From: Cytobacillus kochii
GTDB lineage: Bacteria; Bacillota; Bacilli; Bacillales; Cytobacillaceae
Direction: 5' to 3'
NCBI RefSeq assembly: GCF_020171845.1
Contig: NZ_JAIVAM010000018.1
Span: forward strand, 1 to 41,785
DNA length: 41,785 bases
In this document: piece by piece, positions 27,848 through 39,720 of the stretch
How the letters are laid out: each line of letters opens with the position of its first letter
How positions within the stretch are numbered: position 1 is the stretch's first letter
Notes under the pieces: generated by a model
The model's database searches: none
What the model was told of the DNA's origin: nothing
Seen by the model: only the letters and a program-made list of their open reading frames with translations
Program-made: the position numbers and the translations under genes

Positions 27848-29383
27848 TTAATGTTTGAAATGTCTCACACCAGTGAATACCATTGCCAGGCCATACTCAT
27901 TTGCTTTTTCAATCGATTCCTGATCTTTAATCGAACCACCGGGTTGAATAATAGCGGTAATACCAGCTTTAGCTGCTGCTTCAACTGTATCATTCATTGG
28001 GAAAAAGGCATCGGATGCCATAGTTGCTCCTTCAACTGCTTTCCCTGCTTGCTCGATCGCAATTTTTGCAGAGCCGACACGATTCATTTGACCTGCACCA
28101 ATACCTAATGTTTGGTCGCTATTATTGACAACAATCGCATTCGATTTCACATGCTTGACTACTTTCCAGCCAAGTTTGAGTGATTGCCACTCTTCCTCCG
28201 TTGGTTCTCTTGTTGTCGCAACAGTAATATTCGCTTCTTCAAGACCATAAGTATCGTAATCTTGCGCTAATAAACCGCCTTCAATAGAAGTTAGACGTTT
28301 TTCAGTCTTTTTGTTTCCTTCAAAAGGAATAGTTAATAGTCTTAAATTCTTCTTCCCTTGTAAAATCTCAAGTGCTTCCGCTGAAAAAGAAGGCGCTATA
28401 ATGATTTCTAGAAAGATTTCATGAAGTTTCGTTGCTGTTTGTGCATTTACTTCACGGTTAAGGGCAATAATCCCCCCAAAAATAGACACAGGATCAGCTG
28501 CAAAAGCTTTAGAGAAAGCATCATAAATATCTGTGCCATTTCCGACACCACATGGGTTCATATGTTTTACTGCAACAGCAGCCGGTCCGTCAAACTCTTT
28601 AACAATTTGTAACGCTGCATCAGCATCATTAATATTATTGTAAGACAGCTCTTTTCCATGTAGCTGTGTAGCGTTAGCAATCGAAAAGACCGACCCTAAA
28701 GGTTTGCGATAAAAGGAAGCTTTTTGATGAGGGTTTTCTCCATAACGTAATGCTTGTTTTAATTCATACGTAACTGTCAACTTTTCTGGCTGCTCTTCTT
28801 CTGCTAATTCTGTCATATATTCAGCTATCATTGCATCGTAAGCAGCTGTATGACGGAATACTTTTGCTGCTAGCTTGCGTTTGGTTGCAGCATCTACAAT
28901 GTCATTTTCTTTTAATTGTGTAATGACTGTTTCGTAATCAATTGGATCAACAACAACTGTCACATGTGCGTGGTTTTTAGCAGAGGCACGTAACATCGCA
29001 GGACCACCGATATCAATATTTTCAATTGCATCTTCCACTGTCACATCTGGCTTAGCAATGGTTTGTTGGAAAGGATAGAGATTCACACATACCACTTGAA
29101 TCGGATGAATCTGATGTTTTTCTAACTGTGCTTGATGAGATGAATCATCGAACTTAGCTAGTAATCCACCATGGATAAGCGGATTTAATGTTTTTACTCT
29201 TCCTTCTAAAATTTCAGGAAATCCTGTAACATCACTTACACCGATTACCGGAACCCCAGCTTCAGCAATTGCATTTTTTGTTCCACCTGTTGAAACAATT
29301 TCAAATCCTAATTCGTGAAGTTCTTTCGCAAATGCTGCTACACCATTTTTATCTGATACACTAATAAGCGCACGTTTTTTCAT
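27848..29383 (-). CDS. purH: Bifunctional AICAR formyltransferase / IMP cyclohydrolase
   Basis: Catalyses the last two steps to IMP. The N-terminal cyclohydrolase domain has [15 protein letters not shown] and STGGTKNAI, and the formyltransferase domain has KHMNPCGVG and SDAFFPMND. The 511-residue length is typical. It follows purN by 31 bp, with a ribosome site before the ATG. Confidence 0.98.
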   Translation of the reverse strand: MKKRALISVSDKNGVAAFAKELHELGFEIVSTGGTKNAIAEAGVPVIGVSDVTGFPEILEGRVKTLNPLIHGGLLAKFDDSSHQAQLEKHQIHPIQVVCVNLYPFQQTIAKPDVTVEDAIENIDIGGPAMLRASAKNHAHVTVVVDPIDYETVITQLKENDIVDAATKRKLAAKVFRHTAAYDAMIAEYMTELAEEEQPEKLTVTYELKQALRYGENPHQKASFYRKPLGSVFSIANATQLHGKELSYNNINDADAALQIVKEFDGPAAVAVKHMNPCGVGNGTDIYDAFSKAFAADPVSIFGGIIALNREVNAQTATKLHEIFLEIIIAPSFSAEALEILQGKKNLRLLTIPFEGNKKTEKRLTSIEGGLLAQDYDTYGLEEANITVATTREPTEEEWQSLKLGWKVVKHVKSNAIVVNNSDQTLGIGAGQMNRVGSAKIAIEQAGKAVEGATMASDAFFPMNDTVEAAAKAGITAIIQPGGSIKDQESIEKANEYGLAMVFTGVRHFKH

Positions 29384-29414
29384 CGTTCATTTTCCTCCCT
29401 GTAAGATGTTCCTC

Positions 29415-29987
29415 TTAGGCGTTTTCGTTTAAAAGCTTTTGTAATACTTCTGGATAAAATTGATGCTCTACTTCATGAATGCGATTCTGCAATGCTTCTT
29501 TCGTATCACCTGGTAGGATGGCTACCTTTCTTTGATCAATAATCGGACCCGTATCCATCCCTTCGTCTACATAATGAATGGTTACACCTGTTTGTTTCAC
29601 CTCTGCAGAAAGCGCTTGTCCAATAGCATCTTTACCAGGGAATGCTGGTAAATAAGACGGATGGATATTAACAATTCTCCCGCCATATTCACGTAAAAGA
29701 ACATCCCCAATAAGACGCATATAACCTGCAAGAACAATAAAATCTATGTTTGCATTCTCTAATTCTACTAATATTTGTTCTTCATATGCTGTTTTACTCG
29801 TAAACTCTTTCGCACGAAAAGCAAAGGTTGGAATCCCTTCATTTACAGCACGTTGAATACAGTAAGACTCTGGCTTATCACTTATCAGTAGTTTAATGTC
29901 TACCTGCAATTCATCGTTTTTAAAGGCATCAACAATCGCTTGAAAATTTGTTCCACTGCCAGATGCAAAAATGGCGATATTTTTCAT
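29415..29987 (-). CDS. purN: Phosphoribosylglycinamide formyltransferase
   Basis: Transfers a formyl group from 10-formyltetrahydrofolate to GAR. Substrate motif FASGSGTNFQAI at the N-terminus; catalytic region NIHPSYLPAFPG with the active His and the later Asp in DEGMDTGPII. Length 190 is typical. GGAGG lies 6 bp before the ATG; 16 bp after purM. Confidence 0.97.
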   Translation of the reverse strand: MKNIAIFASGSGTNFQAIVDAFKNDELQVDIKLLISDKPESYCIQRAVNEGIPTFAFRAKEFTSKTAYEEQILVELENANIDFIVLAGYMRLIGDVLLREYGGRIVNIHPSYLPAFPGKDAIGQALSAEVKQTGVTIHYVDEGMDTGPIIDQRKVAILPGDTKEALQNRIHEVEHQFYPEVLQKLLNENA

Positions 29988-30003
29988 GATAACCTCCGTC
30001 TAA

Positions 30004-31029
30004 TTAAAGGATTGAAATCCCCTCTTGCTGTGTAACTTTACCAATCACACTTGCTTTTTCACCAATTTGATTAAAGTGATTGACTACTTTTTCAGCATCC
30101 TTAACAGGAACAATTGCCACCATTCCGATGCCCATATTAAATATATTGTACATATCCTTACGCGCAAGCTTACCTACTTCTTCCATCAGCTTGAAAATCG
30201 GCTGAATCTCCCAACTACCCTCGATTAATTCAGCTCCTAAGCCTTGAGGTAACACTCTTGGGATATTCTCGATAAATCCGCCACCCGTAATATGAGCGAA
30301 GCCTTTTACATCAAATTGCTTTAATGCCGATAAAACTGATTTCACATAGATTCGTGTTGGTTTTAGGAGTTCTTCACCTAACGTGCTCCCTAGTTCTTCT
30401 CTAAACTCTTGCAATGAGAGTTTTGCATCCTCTAAAAATATTTTCCGTACGAGAGAATAACCATTGCTATGGATTCCGTTCGATGCAAGGCCGATTAAAA
30501 CATCACCCTCTTGAATATTTGACCCATCGATTAAATCACTCTTTTCACATGCACCGACAGAAAATCCCGCTAAATCATACTCTTCTTCACTGTACATTCC
30601 AGGCATTTCCGCTGTTTCTCCACCAACAAGCGCACAACCTGCTTGTTCACAACCGTCAGCTATTCCTTTGACAATGGCTTCTATCTTTTCTGGCTCAGCC
30701 TTCCCACAAGCAATATAATCTAAGAAGTAAAGAGGTTCTGCACCTTGAACAACGATATCATTGACACACATAGCAACGGCATCAATTCCAATTGTGTCAT
30801 GCTGATTCATCATAAAAGCTAGCATCAGCTTTGTTCCGACACCATCTGTCCCTGATACAAGCACAGGTTCTTTTAAGCCAAGTGATGACAAATCAAACAT
30901 GCCTCCAAAACCGCCAAGACCACCGATTACACCAGGTCTCATCGTTTTCTCCACATGCTTCTTCATACGGTTCACTGCTTCGTAACCCGCTTCAATATCT
31001 ACGCCAGCTTGTTTATAAGCATTCGCCAT
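30004..31029 (-). CDS. purM: Phosphoribosylformylglycinamidine cyclo-ligase
   Basis: AIR synthetase; closes the imidazole ring using ATP. Marks: [25 protein letters not shown] and [13 protein letters not shown]. The frame is open upstream to a TTG, but GTGAGGTGG lies 6 bp before the ATG at 31027-31029 (MANAYKQAG), the family start, giving 341 residues. A terminator-like hairpin precedes it, after purF. Confidence 0.97.
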   Translation of the reverse strand: MANAYKQAGVDIEAGYEAVNRMKKHVEKTMRPGVIGGLGGFGGMFDLSSLGLKEPVLVSGTDGVGTKLMLAFMMNQHDTIGIDAVAMCVNDIVVQGAEPLYFLDYIACGKAEPEKIEAIVKGIADGCEQAGCALVGGETAEMPGMYSEEEYDLAGFSVGACEKSDLIDGSNIQEGDVLIGLASNGIHSNGYSLVRKIFLEDAKLSLQEFREELGSTLGEELLKPTRIYVKSVLSALKQFDVKGFAHITGGGFIENIPRVLPQGLGAELIEGSWEIQPIFKLMEEVGKLARKDMYNIFNMGIGMVAIVPVKDAEKVVNHFNQIGEKASVIGKVTQQEGISIL

Positions 31030-31127
31030 TCCTATCCACCTCACCAATTTATTAAAAGGTATTCTTTCAATCTAGCATCATACGCCAAGTGTTCGCACCA
31101 AAACGTATTGTTTAATTTCTAAGAATA

Positions 31128-31153
31128 AAAGTAGCAAACCATGTTGCTACTTT
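31128..31153 (-). terminator. Intra-operon hairpin between purF and purM
   Basis: Perfect 10-bp stem AAAGTAGCAA/TTGCTACTTT with a 6-nt loop, starting 5 bp after the purF stop. On the minus strand it is followed by TATTCTT, so with the end of the stem the T stretch reads CTTTTATTCTT. It could act as a partial terminator or as an RNA stabilising/processing site that sets lower expression of purMNHD. Confidence 0.6.
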
Positions 31154-31158
31154 ATTAT

Positions 31159-32571
31159 TTATACTTTTTCGTACGGATGTAGTGTGCTTGGATAAATCTC
31201 CGTTGGATACTTCCCTGTGAAGCAAGCTAAGCAAAGACCTCTTGTCTCGCCTTCTTCTTCTCTTCCAATGGCATCGATCATCCCTTTTGGACTTAAAAAA
31301 GTAAGGGTATCAGCACCAATAATTTCGCGAATCTCTTCTACAGAACGATCAGAAGCAATCAATTCTTCTTTTGTTGAAGTATCAATGCCATAGAAGCATG
31401 GGTTTTTGATCGGTGGCGAGCTGATGATTACATGTACTTCAGTCGCACCTGCTTCCTTTAACATCGTCACAATACGGCGGCTCGTTGTTCCACGTACAAT
31501 GGAGTCATCCACCATGACAACTCGTTTCCCTTCAACAACACCTCTTACAGGTGATAGTTTCATCTTCACTCCTTGTTCCCGCAATGACTGTGATGGTTGG
31601 ATAAATGTCCGACCAACATACTTATTCTTAATGAGACCCATCTCATAAGGAATCCCTGTTGCTTCAGCATAACCAATGGCTACGGAAATACTTGAATCAG
31701 GTACACCAGTTACGACATCTGCCTCAATCGGAACTTCGACAGCAAGCTGCTTCCCTAAATTTTTTCGCGCTGTATGGACATTGATGCCATTAATATTGCT
31801 ATCTGGTCGGGAGAAATACACATATTCCATCGCACACATAGATATATTTGAAGCCATTGCGAACATTTCAGAACGGAACCCATTATCATCAATGACTAAT
31901 AACTCTCCAGGTAATACATCACGAACAAACTCAGCTCCGACAATATCGAAAGCACATGTTTCGGAAGCAATTACGTAAGCATCCCCAATTTTGCCTAGAG
32001 ATAGAGGGCGGAGACCATTCGGATCAACCGCAACCATCATTTCATTTTCAGTCATAATTAAGAAAGCATAAGCGCCTTTTACCATGGACAAGGCATTCTT
32101 CACACGCTCTTTATGAGAAGATACACCGCCTCGTTTAATTAAATGAGCTAATACCTCGGTATCTGAACTCGTTTGAAAAATACTTCCCTGTGCTTCTAAT
32201 TGATATTTAAGGGCTGTAGCATTCGTTAAATTTCCATTGTGACATAGAGCTAGACCGCCATTTTGTGATTGGAATAAAAGTGGTTGAACATTCTCATAGC
32301 CCCCGCCACCTGCAGTAGCGTATCTAACATGACCAATTGCTGAAGTTCCTTTTAGTTCTTGAATAGCATCTTGAGAGAAAACCTCAGTGACGAGGCCCTC
32401 TCCTTTTACACCCTTCAACTTATCTCCATCTGTTACAACAATACCTGTACCTTCTTGACCACGATGCTGTAGGCTATGCAATCCGTAATAAGTAATTTGT
32501 GCTGCTTCCGGATGACCCCAAATACCAAAGACGCCACATTCCTCATTTAAACCTTTTATTTCTGCAAGCAT
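31159..32571 (-). CDS. purF: Amidophosphoribosyltransferase
   Basis: Committing step of purine synthesis: PRPP plus glutamine gives phosphoribosylamine. The ATG at 32569-32571 gives [11 protein letters not shown] before the catalytic Cys12, i.e. the 11-residue propeptide known from B. subtilis PurF. GGAAGGGAG stands about 10 bp before this ATG; the seven-codon upstream extension has no such support. PRPP loop [12 protein letters not shown] and the C-terminal LACFTGKYP, which should hold a 4Fe-4S cluster Cys, are present. It overlaps purL by 16 bp. Length 470. Confidence 0.97.
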   Translation of the reverse strand: MLAEIKGLNEECGVFGIWGHPEAAQITYYGLHSLQHRGQEGTGIVVTDGDKLKGVKGEGLVTEVFSQDAIQELKGTSAIGHVRYATAGGGGYENVQPLLFQSQNGGLALCHNGNLTNATALKYQLEAQGSIFQTSSDTEVLAHLIKRGGVSSHKERVKNALSMVKGAYAFLIMTENEMMVAVDPNGLRPLSLGKIGDAYVIASETCAFDIVGAEFVRDVLPGELLVIDDNGFRSEMFAMASNISMCAMEYVYFSRPDSNINGINVHTARKNLGKQLAVEVPIEADVVTGVPDSSISVAIGYAEATGIPYEMGLIKNKYVGRTFIQPSQSLREQGVKMKLSPVRGVVEGKRVVMVDDSIVRGTTSRRIVTMLKEAGATEVHVIISSPPIKNPCFYGIDTSTKEELIASDRSVEEIREIIGADTLTFLSPKGMIDAIGREEEGETRGLCLACFTGKYPTEIYPSTLHPYEKV

Positions 32572-34772
32572 GCTGGTATAGCTCCCTTCCACGCTTTATT
32601 TAGCACTTCTGTTTGCTCTTTGATCACAAGTTCGTCGTTCACAGTAATTTCAAGTGCTTGCTCATTTGTTACTTCACCAATGAGTGTAGCATTTGTTAAT
32701 TGTTCAAATGCTTCTTTGTTCTCCTTCTTCACACTTAGAAGGAATCTAGATTGAGATTCACTGAACAATTGTGTTGTCGCTTCCCCAGTTAACTCAAGTT
32801 TTGCACCTAATTGATTCGCAAATAAGCTCTCAGCTACTGCCACTGCTAACCCACCTTCTGCAAGATCATGTGCAGATGATAGTAACCCTTCGTGAATAGC
32901 TGTTAAGACTTTTTCTTGATTGGCTGCTTCTACTGTTAAATCGATTGCTGGTGCTTGCCCGAAGATTTTTTTGTAGCTTAGCTTCTGTAGCTCACTGCCA
33001 CCAAATTCCGCTCTCGTATCACCTAATAAATAAATCAGGTCGCCTGCTTGTTTGAAGTCTTGTGTTGTCACATGCTCAATATTCTCCACTAGACCAACCA
33101 TCCCGATAACTGGCGTAGGATAAATCGCTGTGCCGTTTGTTTCGTTATATAATGAAACATTACCACCTATGACCGGCGTATTTAATGTACGACAAGCTTC
33201 ACTGATGCCATCAGCAGATTTTTGAATTTGCCAGAAGATTTCAGGCTTTTCCGGATTACCGAAGTTTAAGTTATCCGTAATTGCTAACGGCGCGCCACCA
33301 GAACAAACGATATTACGTGCTGCTTCCGCTACAGCTATTTTTCCGCCTACTTCAGGATCTAAATACATATAGCGTGAATTACAATCCGTAGTCATCGCTA
33401 GTCCTTTTTTCGTTCCACGGATACGGATAACTGCCGCATCAGATCCCGGAGCTACGACTGTGTTGGTTCTTACCATATAATCATATTGGTCATAAACCCA
33501 CTCTTTACTAGCGATCGTTGGTTGTTGTAATAAAGACAGTAGCGTTTCTTTATGATCATCAACTGCGGGAATATCATTTTCCATCGCCTGGAATTCACGG
33601 TAATAAGCTGGTTCTTTGGAAGGCTTATGGTATACAGGTGCTTCTTCTGCTAGTGCATCTGTTGGTACATCTGCCACTACTTCGCCTTTATGAATCAAAC
33701 GTAGTTGTTGATCATCTGTCACACGGCCGATTGCCACGGCTTCTAAATCATATTTGGAGAAAAGGTCAACAATTTCTTGCTCTCTTCCTTTCGTCACAAC
33801 AATTAACATTCTTTCTTGTGACTCCGATAACATCATTTCATAAGCAGTCATTCCTGTTTCGCGCTGTGGCACTAAGTCTAGGTTCATTTCGATCCCTGAA
33901 CCAGCTTTACTTGCCATCTCTGCAGATGAACTCGTTAATCCTGCCGCGCCCATATCTTGAATCCCTACTAATGCGTCAGATTTTACAAGCTCAAGGCATG
34001 CTTCTAATAGCAGCTTCTCCATAAATGGATCACCTACTTGAACAGCCGGACGATTCTCCTCTGATTGGTCCGTTAATTCTTCAGAAGCAAAAGTAGCACC
34101 GTGAATGCCATCACGCCCAGTTTTGGCACCCACATACATGACTGTGTTACCTACCCCATGCGCTTGCCCTTTTTTAATATCTTTATGATCAATTAAGCCG
34201 ACACACATCGCATTAACAAGTGGATTCCCTTCATAGGAAGCGTCAAATTGCACTTCTCCACCGACTGTTGGAATGCCGATGCAATTACCATATCCAGCAA
34301 TCCCCGCTACTACTTCTTCAAAAAGGTAGCGAACACGAGGAGTATCCAATTCTCCAAAGCGTAAAGAGTTGAGGAGTGCAACAGGTCTTGCGCCCATCGA
34401 GAATACATCGCGGATAATACCGCCCACACCCGTTGCTGCCCCCTGATAAGGTTCGATCGCAGATGGGTGATTATGGCTTTCAATCTTGAATACAACAGCC
34501 TGTTCATCTCCTATATCAACAATTCCGGCACCTTCTCCTGGACCTTGTAACACATGCTCGCCTTTTGTAGGGAACTTACTTAATACAGGCTTAGAGTTTT
34601 TGTAGCTACAATGTTCTGACCACATAACAGAGAAAAGTCCGATTTCAGTATAGTTTGGTAGGCGACCTAAAATCTTTTCAACCATTGCAAATTCGTCATC
34701 TGACAAACCCATTTCCTTATAGACTTGTTGTTCTTTTAGTTGTTCTGGACTTGGTTCAAGCATTAACGACAT
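32556..34772 (-). CDS. purL: Phosphoribosylformylglycinamidine synthase subunit PurL
   Basis: Large subunit of FGAM synthase, the ATP-dependent part of the PurS-PurQ-PurL complex. Marks: [13 protein letters not shown], the [12 protein letters not shown] motif and [16 protein letters not shown]. The 738-residue length identifies the small PurL of Gram-positives, which needs separate PurQ and PurS. The start overlaps purQ by 17 bp. Confidence 0.98.
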   Translation of the reverse strand: MSLMLEPSPEQLKEQQVYKEMGLSDDEFAMVEKILGRLPNYTEIGLFSVMWSEHCSYKNSKPVLSKFPTKGEHVLQGPGEGAGIVDIGDEQAVVFKIESHNHPSAIEPYQGAATGVGGIIRDVFSMGARPVALLNSLRFGELDTPRVRYLFEEVVAGIAGYGNCIGIPTVGGEVQFDASYEGNPLVNAMCVGLIDHKDIKKGQAHGVGNTVMYVGAKTGRDGIHGATFASEELTDQSEENRPAVQVGDPFMEKLLLEACLELVKSDALVGIQDMGAAGLTSSSAEMASKAGSGIEMNLDLVPQRETGMTAYEMMLSESQERMLIVVTKGREQEIVDLFSKYDLEAVAIGRVTDDQQLRLIHKGEVVADVPTDALAEEAPVYHKPSKEPAYYREFQAMENDIPAVDDHKETLLSLLQQPTIASKEWVYDQYDYMVRTNTVVAPGSDAAVIRIRGTKKGLAMTTDCNSRYMYLDPEVGGKIAVAEAARNIVCSGGAPLAITDNLNFGNPEKPEIFWQIQKSADGISEACRTLNTPVIGGNVSLYNETNGTAIYPTPVIGMVGLVENIEHVTTQDFKQAGDLIYLLGDTRAEFGGSELQKLSYKKIFGQAPAIDLTVEAANQEKVLTAIHEGLLSSAHDLAEGGLAVAVAESLFANQLGAKLELTGEATTQLFSESQSRFLLSVKKENKEAFEQLTNATLIGEVTNEQALEITVNDELVIKEQTEVLNKAWKGAIPACLQK

Positions 34773-35442
34773 GTGATTCCCTCCATTGTTTCACAATTGA
34801 TTGAAAAAGTTTTAACCCATCAGCGCCACCTATTAGCTCATCTACCGCTCTCTCAGGGTGGGGCATCATGCCAAGCACATTGCCCGCTTTATTCGTAATA
34901 CCAGCAATATTACTTAAGCTACCATTCGGGTTAACATCATGGTAAGTGAAAACAATTTGATTGTTTTCTTTTAAACTAGCAAGTGTCACTTCATCACAAT
35001 AGTAGTTTCCTTCACCATGCGCTACTGGTATGGTAATCACTTCATCTTGTTCATATCCTTGCGAGAACATTGTTTGATTGTTCTCGACTTTTAATTGAAC
35101 TGGACGACAAATGAATTTTAAGCTTTCATTTCTTCTCATCGCCCCTGGCAGTAAGCCTGCTTCTAGTAAAATTTGAAAACCGTTGCAGACGCCTAATACC
35201 GGTTTCCCTGCCTCAGCCGCTTTAATCACTTCCTTCATCACGTGACTAAATCGCGCAATGGCACCGCTTCGTAAATAATCGCCGTATGAAAATCCTCCCG
35301 GTAATAGAACGCCATCAAAACCATCTAAGCTTTTTTCATCGTGCCAAACATATTCCACATCACAGCCCAGCTCATCTTTTACTGCATGATACATGTCAAT
35401 ATCACAGTTCGACCCTGGAAAAACAATCACAGCAAACTTCAC
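34756..35442 (-). CDS. purQ: Phosphoribosylformylglycinamidine synthase subunit PurQ
   Basis: Class I glutamine amidotransferase subunit that supplies ammonia to PurL. Nucleophile motif [18 protein letters not shown] with the active Cys, and the His/Glu pair in [10 protein letters not shown]. Length 228 is typical. Its start overlaps the end of purS by 4 bp. Confidence 0.98.
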   Translation of the reverse strand: MKFAVIVFPGSNCDIDMYHAVKDELGCDVEYVWHDEKSLDGFDGVLLPGGFSYGDYLRSGAIARFSHVMKEVIKAAEAGKPVLGVCNGFQILLEAGLLPGAMRRNESLKFICRPVQLKVENNQTMFSQGYEQDEVITIPVAHGEGNYYCDEVTLASLKENNQIVFTYHDVNPNGSLSNIAGITNKAGNVLGMMPHPERAVDELIGGADGLKLFQSIVKQWRESHVVNA

Positions 35443-35693
35443 TGAGCAACAGCCTCCTCGATTTCAAAACGATAATCTTCAATCACGACATTTGCAAGTA
35501 ATCTTTCACACATTTCTTTTACTACTTCTTCAACAGGACGCTCTGACTTTTCAATCGAAAGCTCCAAGTATTTTCCGATGCGCACATCTGACACTTCGTT
35601 GTAATTCATGGAATGCAAGGAATGCTTAACAGCATTTCCTTGTGGATCTAATACGCTCTCTCTTAATGTGACGAACACCTTTACTTTATACAT
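35439..35693 (-). CDS. purS: Phosphoribosylformylglycinamidine synthase subunit PurS
   Basis: Small 84-residue subunit that links PurQ and PurL and helps channel ammonia. [19 protein letters not shown] is the family N-terminus. GGGAGG 8-9 bp before the ATG at 35691-35693 fixes this start; the 14 codons open upstream lie inside purC. It overlaps purC by 8 bp. Confidence 0.97.
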   Translation of the reverse strand: MYKVKVFVTLRESVLDPQGNAVKHSLHSMNYNEVSDVRIGKYLELSIEKSERPVEEVVKEMCERLLANVVIEDYRFEIEEAVAQ

Positions 35694-36405
35694 GAAGTTT
35701 TCCTCCCAGTCTGGATAAAATATTTTCATAAGCATCTGTTAAATTGCCAAGGTCGCGACGAAAAACATCTTTGTCGAGCTTTTCATTCGTTTTTAAATCC
35801 CAAAAGCGGCATGTATCAGGTGAAATTTCATCTGCTAACAGAATAGCACCTGATGCATCCTTTCCGAATTCCAATTTAAAATCGACGAGGCGGATGCCCA
35901 ACTCTTTAAAAAATTGTGATAATACTTCATTTACTTTCAATGCTTTTTCTTTTATAATAGCGACTTCTTCTTCTGTTGCTAAATCCATGATTTCTATATG
36001 GTCCTCTGTTAATAATGGATCACCTAAATCATCGTCCTTATAATAAAATTCGACAATTGGTCTTGTTAATGGTTTTCCTTCTTCCACGCCAAGCCTTTTT
36101 GCAAAGCTGCCTGCTGAAGTATTTCTCACAACAGTTTCTAATGGAATGATGTCCACTTTCTTTACAAGTTGCTCATTCGGAGATATTTGCTTCACAAAAT
36201 GAGAATCAATACCAAGCTCCTTTAGTTTTGAAAATAGCAAGCTAGTAATCTCATTATTTAAACGGCCCTTGCCGTCAATACTTGCTTTCTTCTCTCCATT
36301 AAAAGCAGTAGCAGCATCTTTGTATTCTAGCCAAACGATAGATGCATCATCTGTGTTGTAAACCCTTTTTGCTTTTCCTTCATAAACAAGTGAACCTTTT
36401 TGCAT
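35686..36405 (-). CDS. purC: SAICAR synthetase
   Basis: Joins aspartate to CAIR using ATP. N-terminal LVYEGKAKRVY, then TAFNGEKKASIDGKG, LVDFKLEFG and LADEISPDTCRFWD, all signatures of the family. Length 239. GGGAGG precedes the ATG. A gap of 92 bp with a hairpin separates it from purB. Confidence 0.98.
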   Translation of the reverse strand: MQKGSLVYEGKAKRVYNTDDASIVWLEYKDAATAFNGEKKASIDGKGRLNNEITSLLFSKLKELGIDSHFVKQISPNEQLVKKVDIIPLETVVRNTSAGSFAKRLGVEEGKPLTRPIVEFYYKDDDLGDPLLTEDHIEIMDLATEEEVAIIKEKALKVNEVLSQFFKELGIRLVDFKLEFGKDASGAILLADEISPDTCRFWDLKTNEKLDKDVFRRDLGNLTDAYENILSRLGGKLHV

Positions 36406-36457
36406 GACTTGCGCCTCCCAATCATGAAAATTAGCAATATTCTTACTAGGTGAAATG

Positions 36458-36492
36458 AATGGGGAGAGGAGGAAAAACTTCTTCTCCCCATT
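36458..36492. other. Hairpin between purB and purC
   Basis: AATGGGGAGA and TCTCCCCATT form a perfect 10-bp stem (extended by G-rich/C-rich bases inside). The T run follows on the plus strand (ATTATTTTTTA), not on the minus strand where the operon is transcribed. It could therefore end antisense transcription or protect or process the pur mRNA. Confidence 0.5.
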
Positions 36493-36497
36493 ATTTT

Positions 36498-37790
36498 TTA
36501 TAAACCTAAACGATTAAAGATCGTATCTACATGCTTCAAATGGTGATGATAATCGAAGCAATCATCTATCTCTTCTTTTGTTAAAAGGGAAGTGATCTTT
36601 TCATCTTGATCTATTAAGCTGCGGAATGGTACTTGTTTTTCCCATGATTCCATTGCTTTTGGTTGAACAGTATCATACGCTTCTTCACGTACAAGGCCTT
36701 TATCAATCAATGCGAGCAATACACGTTGAGAATAAATAAGCCCTAACGTACGATCCATATTTCGTTTCATATTCTCAGGATATACCGTTAAGTTCTTCAC
36801 AATATTGCCAAAGCGGTTAAGCATATAATTCAATGCAATCGTTGCATCTGGTAAAATCACGCGCTCCGCTGAAGAGTGAGAAATATCACGCTCATGCCAC
36901 AATGACACATTTTCATACGCGGTCATCATATAACCACGAATGACTCTTGCCATCCCTGTCATATTCTCTGACCCAATCGGATTACGCTTATGAGGCATCG
37001 CTGAAGAACCTTTTTGTCCTTTTGCAAAGAATTCTTCCACTTCACGTGTTTCACTCTTTTGCAGGCCCCGTATCTCTGTGGCAAACTTCTCTATGGACGT
37101 GGCAATTAATGCAATCGTGCTCATATAATGTGCATGACGATCACGTTGTAGTGTTTGTGTAGAAATAGGTGCTGGCTGAATACCAAGTTTTTCACAAACA
37201 TATTGTTCAACAAATGGATCGATATTCGCATACGTACCAACAGCACCAGAAATTTTACCGAATTCAACGCCAGCAGCCGCCTCTTTAAAGCGTGCCAAGT
37301 TACGTTTCATCTCTTCATACCATAAAGCCATTTTCAAACCAAAAGTAGTCGGCTCCGCATGCACACCATGTGTACGTCCCATCATTACTGTGTTTTTATG
37401 CTCTTGTGCTTTTACTTTAAGAATTTCTACAAAACGCTCGAGGTCTTTTAGTAAGATATCATTTGCTTGCTTTACTATATATGAAAGTGCAGTATCGACA
37501 ACATCTGTAGAAGTAAGGCCATAATGGACCCATTTACGTTCTTCACCAAGTGTTTCAGAAACGGCACGTGTAAAGGCAACGACATCATGTCTTGTTTCTT
37601 CTTCTATTTCTTTAATTCGCTCAATGTCAAATGAAGCTTTTTCACGGATTTTAGCTACATCCTCTTTAGGAATATCTCCAAGCTCAGCCCAGGCTTCGCA
37701 AGCAAGAATCTCCACTTCTAACCAAGCTTGGAAACGGTTCTGTTCTGTCCAAATAGCTCCCATCTCTGGGCGAGTATAACGATCAATCAT
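36498..37790 (-). CDS. purB: Adenylosuccinate lyase
   Basis: Releases fumarate from SAICAR and from adenylosuccinate, so it acts both in the IMP pathway and in AMP synthesis. The superfamily signature [16 protein letters not shown] is present, and the catalytic His segment [15 protein letters not shown] is near residues 137-151. Length 430. It begins 3 bp after purK ends. Confidence 0.98.
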   Translation of the reverse strand: MIDRYTRPEMGAIWTEQNRFQAWLEVEILACEAWAELGDIPKEDVAKIREKASFDIERIKEIEEETRHDVVAFTRAVSETLGEERKWVHYGLTSTDVVDTALSYIVKQANDILLKDLERFVEILKVKAQEHKNTVMMGRTHGVHAEPTTFGLKMALWYEEMKRNLARFKEAAAGVEFGKISGAVGTYANIDPFVEQYVCEKLGIQPAPISTQTLQRDRHAHYMSTIALIATSIEKFATEIRGLQKSETREVEEFFAKGQKGSSAMPHKRNPIGSENMTGMARVIRGYMMTAYENVSLWHERDISHSSAERVILPDATIALNYMLNRFGNIVKNLTVYPENMKRNMDRTLGLIYSQRVLLALIDKGLVREEAYDTVQPKAMESWEKQVPFRSLIDQDEKITSLLTKEEIDDCFDYHHHLKHVDTIFNRLGL

Positions 37791-37793
37791 GAT

Positions 37794-38948
37794 TTATCCT
37801 CCGATCTTTTCTGCAGCAATTTGCCATATGTCACTTTGTTCTACTTCACGTAAAGCTTCCTCTACGTTGTCGCGAAGCAATGTCACATGACCCATTTTTC
37901 GTTTAAACTTCGCTTCTGCTTTCCCGTATAAATGAACCTTCCAATCCGTTACAGCAGGAATGGACTGAATAAGAGGTTCAACATGCTCTCCTAATATATT
38001 GACCATTACAGCAGGTTTTAGTAATTCTGTACTTGCTAATGGCCAATTACAAACTGCACGAATATGCTGTTCGAATTGTGAAGTTTCACATGCTTCTATA
38101 GAGTAGTGGCCTGAATTATGCGGCCTTGGGGCTAGTTCGTTAATATAAATCTCATCATTTTCTCCAAGAAACATTTCCACCGCAAGTGTACCAACTAGCT
38201 CAAAATCATCGGCAATTTTTTTGGCCTCTTCTAAGGCCGTTTGAGAAGCTAATTTGGAAATTCTCGCCGGTACAATCGTTTGATGTAGAATATTATCTTT
38301 ATGAACATTTTCCCCAACTGGCAAGAAGGCTGTTTCACCATTGAGATTCCTGAAAACAATCACTGAGATTTCTTTTTGAAAAGGAATGAACTTTTCTAAG
38401 ACGCATGCACCATGATTTAATAATTCTTTCGCCTTTTCTATTTCGGCTTCGTTATGAATTACATATTGTCCCTTGCCATCGTATCCACCCCTTGCTGTTT
38501 TTAAAACAGCAGGAAAGCCAAGCGCTTCTATATTAGCATAAATATCTTCCGTTGCGTGAATCTCTGCGTACGGGGCAACAGTCGCACCTGCTTTTGTGAT
38601 CGCTACCTTCTCTTTTATACGATCCTGTGTCTGTGATAATACATGTGAACCTTGAGGCACATAAGCATTCTCACAAAGCCAATCAAGCGCCTCAGCACTA
38701 ATATTTTCAAATTCATATGTCACAATATCACTTATAGCTGCTAATTGTTTTATTGCATTCATATCATCATAAGCTGAAACAATCTTCACATCTGCCACTT
38801 GACCACATGGGGAATCTTCCGTGGGATCCAGTACAGCTATGCGAAAACCATTCGCTTTGGCCGATAATGCCATCATGCGACCTAGCTGCCCTCCACCAAT
38901 TATGCCGATTGTTTGACCAGGTAGTATGGTTTGTTTAGACAAGATCAT
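37794..38948 (-). CDS. purK: N5-carboxyaminoimidazole ribonucleotide synthase
   Basis: ATP-grasp enzyme that carboxylates AIR with bicarbonate to give the substrate of Pur[13 protein letters not shown] at the N-terminus, [12 protein letters not shown] in the ATP site and [12 protein letters not shown] near the metal site. Start taken at the ATG 38946-38948; an adjacent in-frame GTG (38951) is possible. The gene overlaps purE by about 14 bp. Confidence 0.97.
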   Translation of the reverse strand: MILSKQTILPGQTIGIIGGGQLGRMMALSAKANGFRIAVLDPTEDSPCGQVADVKIVSAYDDMNAIKQLAAISDIVTYEFENISAEALDWLCENAYVPQGSHVLSQTQDRIKEKVAITKAGATVAPYAEIHATEDIYANIEALGFPAVLKTARGGYDGKGQYVIHNEAEIEKAKELLNHGACVLEKFIPFQKEISVIVFRNLNGETAFLPVGENVHKDNILHQTIVPARISKLASQTALEEAKKIADDFELVGTLAVEMFLGENDEIYINELAPRPHNSGHYSIEACETSQFEQHIRAVCNWPLASTELLKPAVMVNILGEHVEPLIQSIPAVTDWKVHLYGKAEAKFKRKMGHVTLLRDNVEEALREVEQSDIWQIAAEKIGG

Positions 38949-39423
38949 CACTACTTTCTAACACTTGTTGTTTTGTTCTTTCTCGCCTATCTTCTAACCG
39001 TTTAGCAATTTCCTCATCAAAGGCGCTTAAGATTTGTCCTGCCAGTAACCCTGCATTTGTTGCCCCTGCTTTACCAATAGCAACTGTAGCAACTGGGACA
39101 CCCCCAGGCATTTGTACAATGGATAATAAGGAATCTATCCCGTTTAACGCTTTAGATTGAACTGGGACACCAATGACTGGTAGCGTTGTTTTAGCGGCTA
39201 CCATGCCAGGTAAGTGTGCGGCACCCCCTGCTCCTGCAATAATGACTTTGATTCCTTTAGCTCTTGCACTTTCTGCATAATCAAACATCAAATCAGGCGT
39301 TCTGTGTGCAGATACGACTTTTTTTTCATAACCGACTTCAAGCTCATCTAAAATGTCACAAGTATGTTTCATCGTTTCCCAATCTGATGTACTACCCATG
39401 ATGACGGCAACTTTGATTTTCAT
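38935..39423 (-). CDS. purE: N5-carboxyaminoimidazole ribonucleotide mutase
   Basis: Moves the carboxyl group of N5-CAIR to C4. Marks: [18 protein letters not shown] and [23 protein letters not shown] stands directly before the ATG at 39421-39423, which gives the usual 162-residue protein; an upstream in-frame start would precede this ribosome site. First gene of the operon, behind the riboswitch. Confidence 0.97.
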   Translation of the reverse strand: MKIKVAVIMGSTSDWETMKHTCDILDELEVGYEKKVVSAHRTPDLMFDYAESARAKGIKVIIAGAGGAAHLPGMVAAKTTLPVIGVPVQSKALNGIDSLLSIVQMPGGVPVATVAIGKAGATNAGLLAGQILSAFDEEIAKRLEDRRERTKQQVLESSDDLV

Positions 39424-39454
39424 CCTTCTCCTCCATTCCTTTTTGTCCAAAAAA

Positions 39455-39514
39455 TGAAAAAGCCCAGATAGAATCCTCGCTCTAATCTAAGAGAGAAAGA
39501 TTCTGTCTGAGCCA
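39455..39514 (-). terminator. Riboswitch-controlled terminator before purE
   Basis: On the minus strand GCTCAGACAGAATC pairs with GATTCTATCTGGGC (few mismatches) and is followed by TTTTTCATTTTTT. It lies between the purine aptamer and purE and should be the expression platform: ligand-bound aptamer favours termination. Confidence 0.88.
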
Positions 39515-39579
39515 TTCATTCATAAATTGAAATGTTATGAATTTAGAGACACTAGTCCCTTGGACAAACAAGAAGCTTT

Positions 39580-39650
39580 CCCTCATAGTCCGAGTATTTA
39601 CGGTTCCCGGGTAGAGACTCATGGGCCATATTCCCATTATTATATGAGGG
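39580..39650 (-). ncRNA. Purine riboswitch aptamer, guanine class
   Basis: The minus strand shows the complete aptamer: P1 CCCTCATA and TATGAGGG, the core AATATGGCCC, the loop-and-joining segment GAGTCTCTACCC, then CCGTAAATACTCGGACTATGAG. The ligand-discriminating base equals C74 (in GACTATG rather than GATTATG), which predicts guanine/hypoxanthine binding. Position before purE matches the B. subtilis pur operon. Confidence 0.95.
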
Positions 39651-39682
39651 GGTAAAATGTTGTTAGGTTTTCTTTCAATTTC

Positions 39683-39711
39683 ATCTTAACAACTTCCGAA
39701 TTGTCCGTCAA
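39683..39711 (-). promoter_or_regulatory. Sigma-A promoter of the pur operon
   Basis: Minus-strand -35 TTGACG (39706-39711), 17-bp spacer, -10 TAAGAT (39683-39688). Transcription would start about 20-30 bp before the riboswitch. Confidence 0.85.
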
Positions 39712-39720
39712 TGATAATCT

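Noticed and set aside
33518..34024. 168-codon plus-strand frame within purL
   Set aside because: It is antisense to a certain purL gene and has no ribosome site or recognisable domain.
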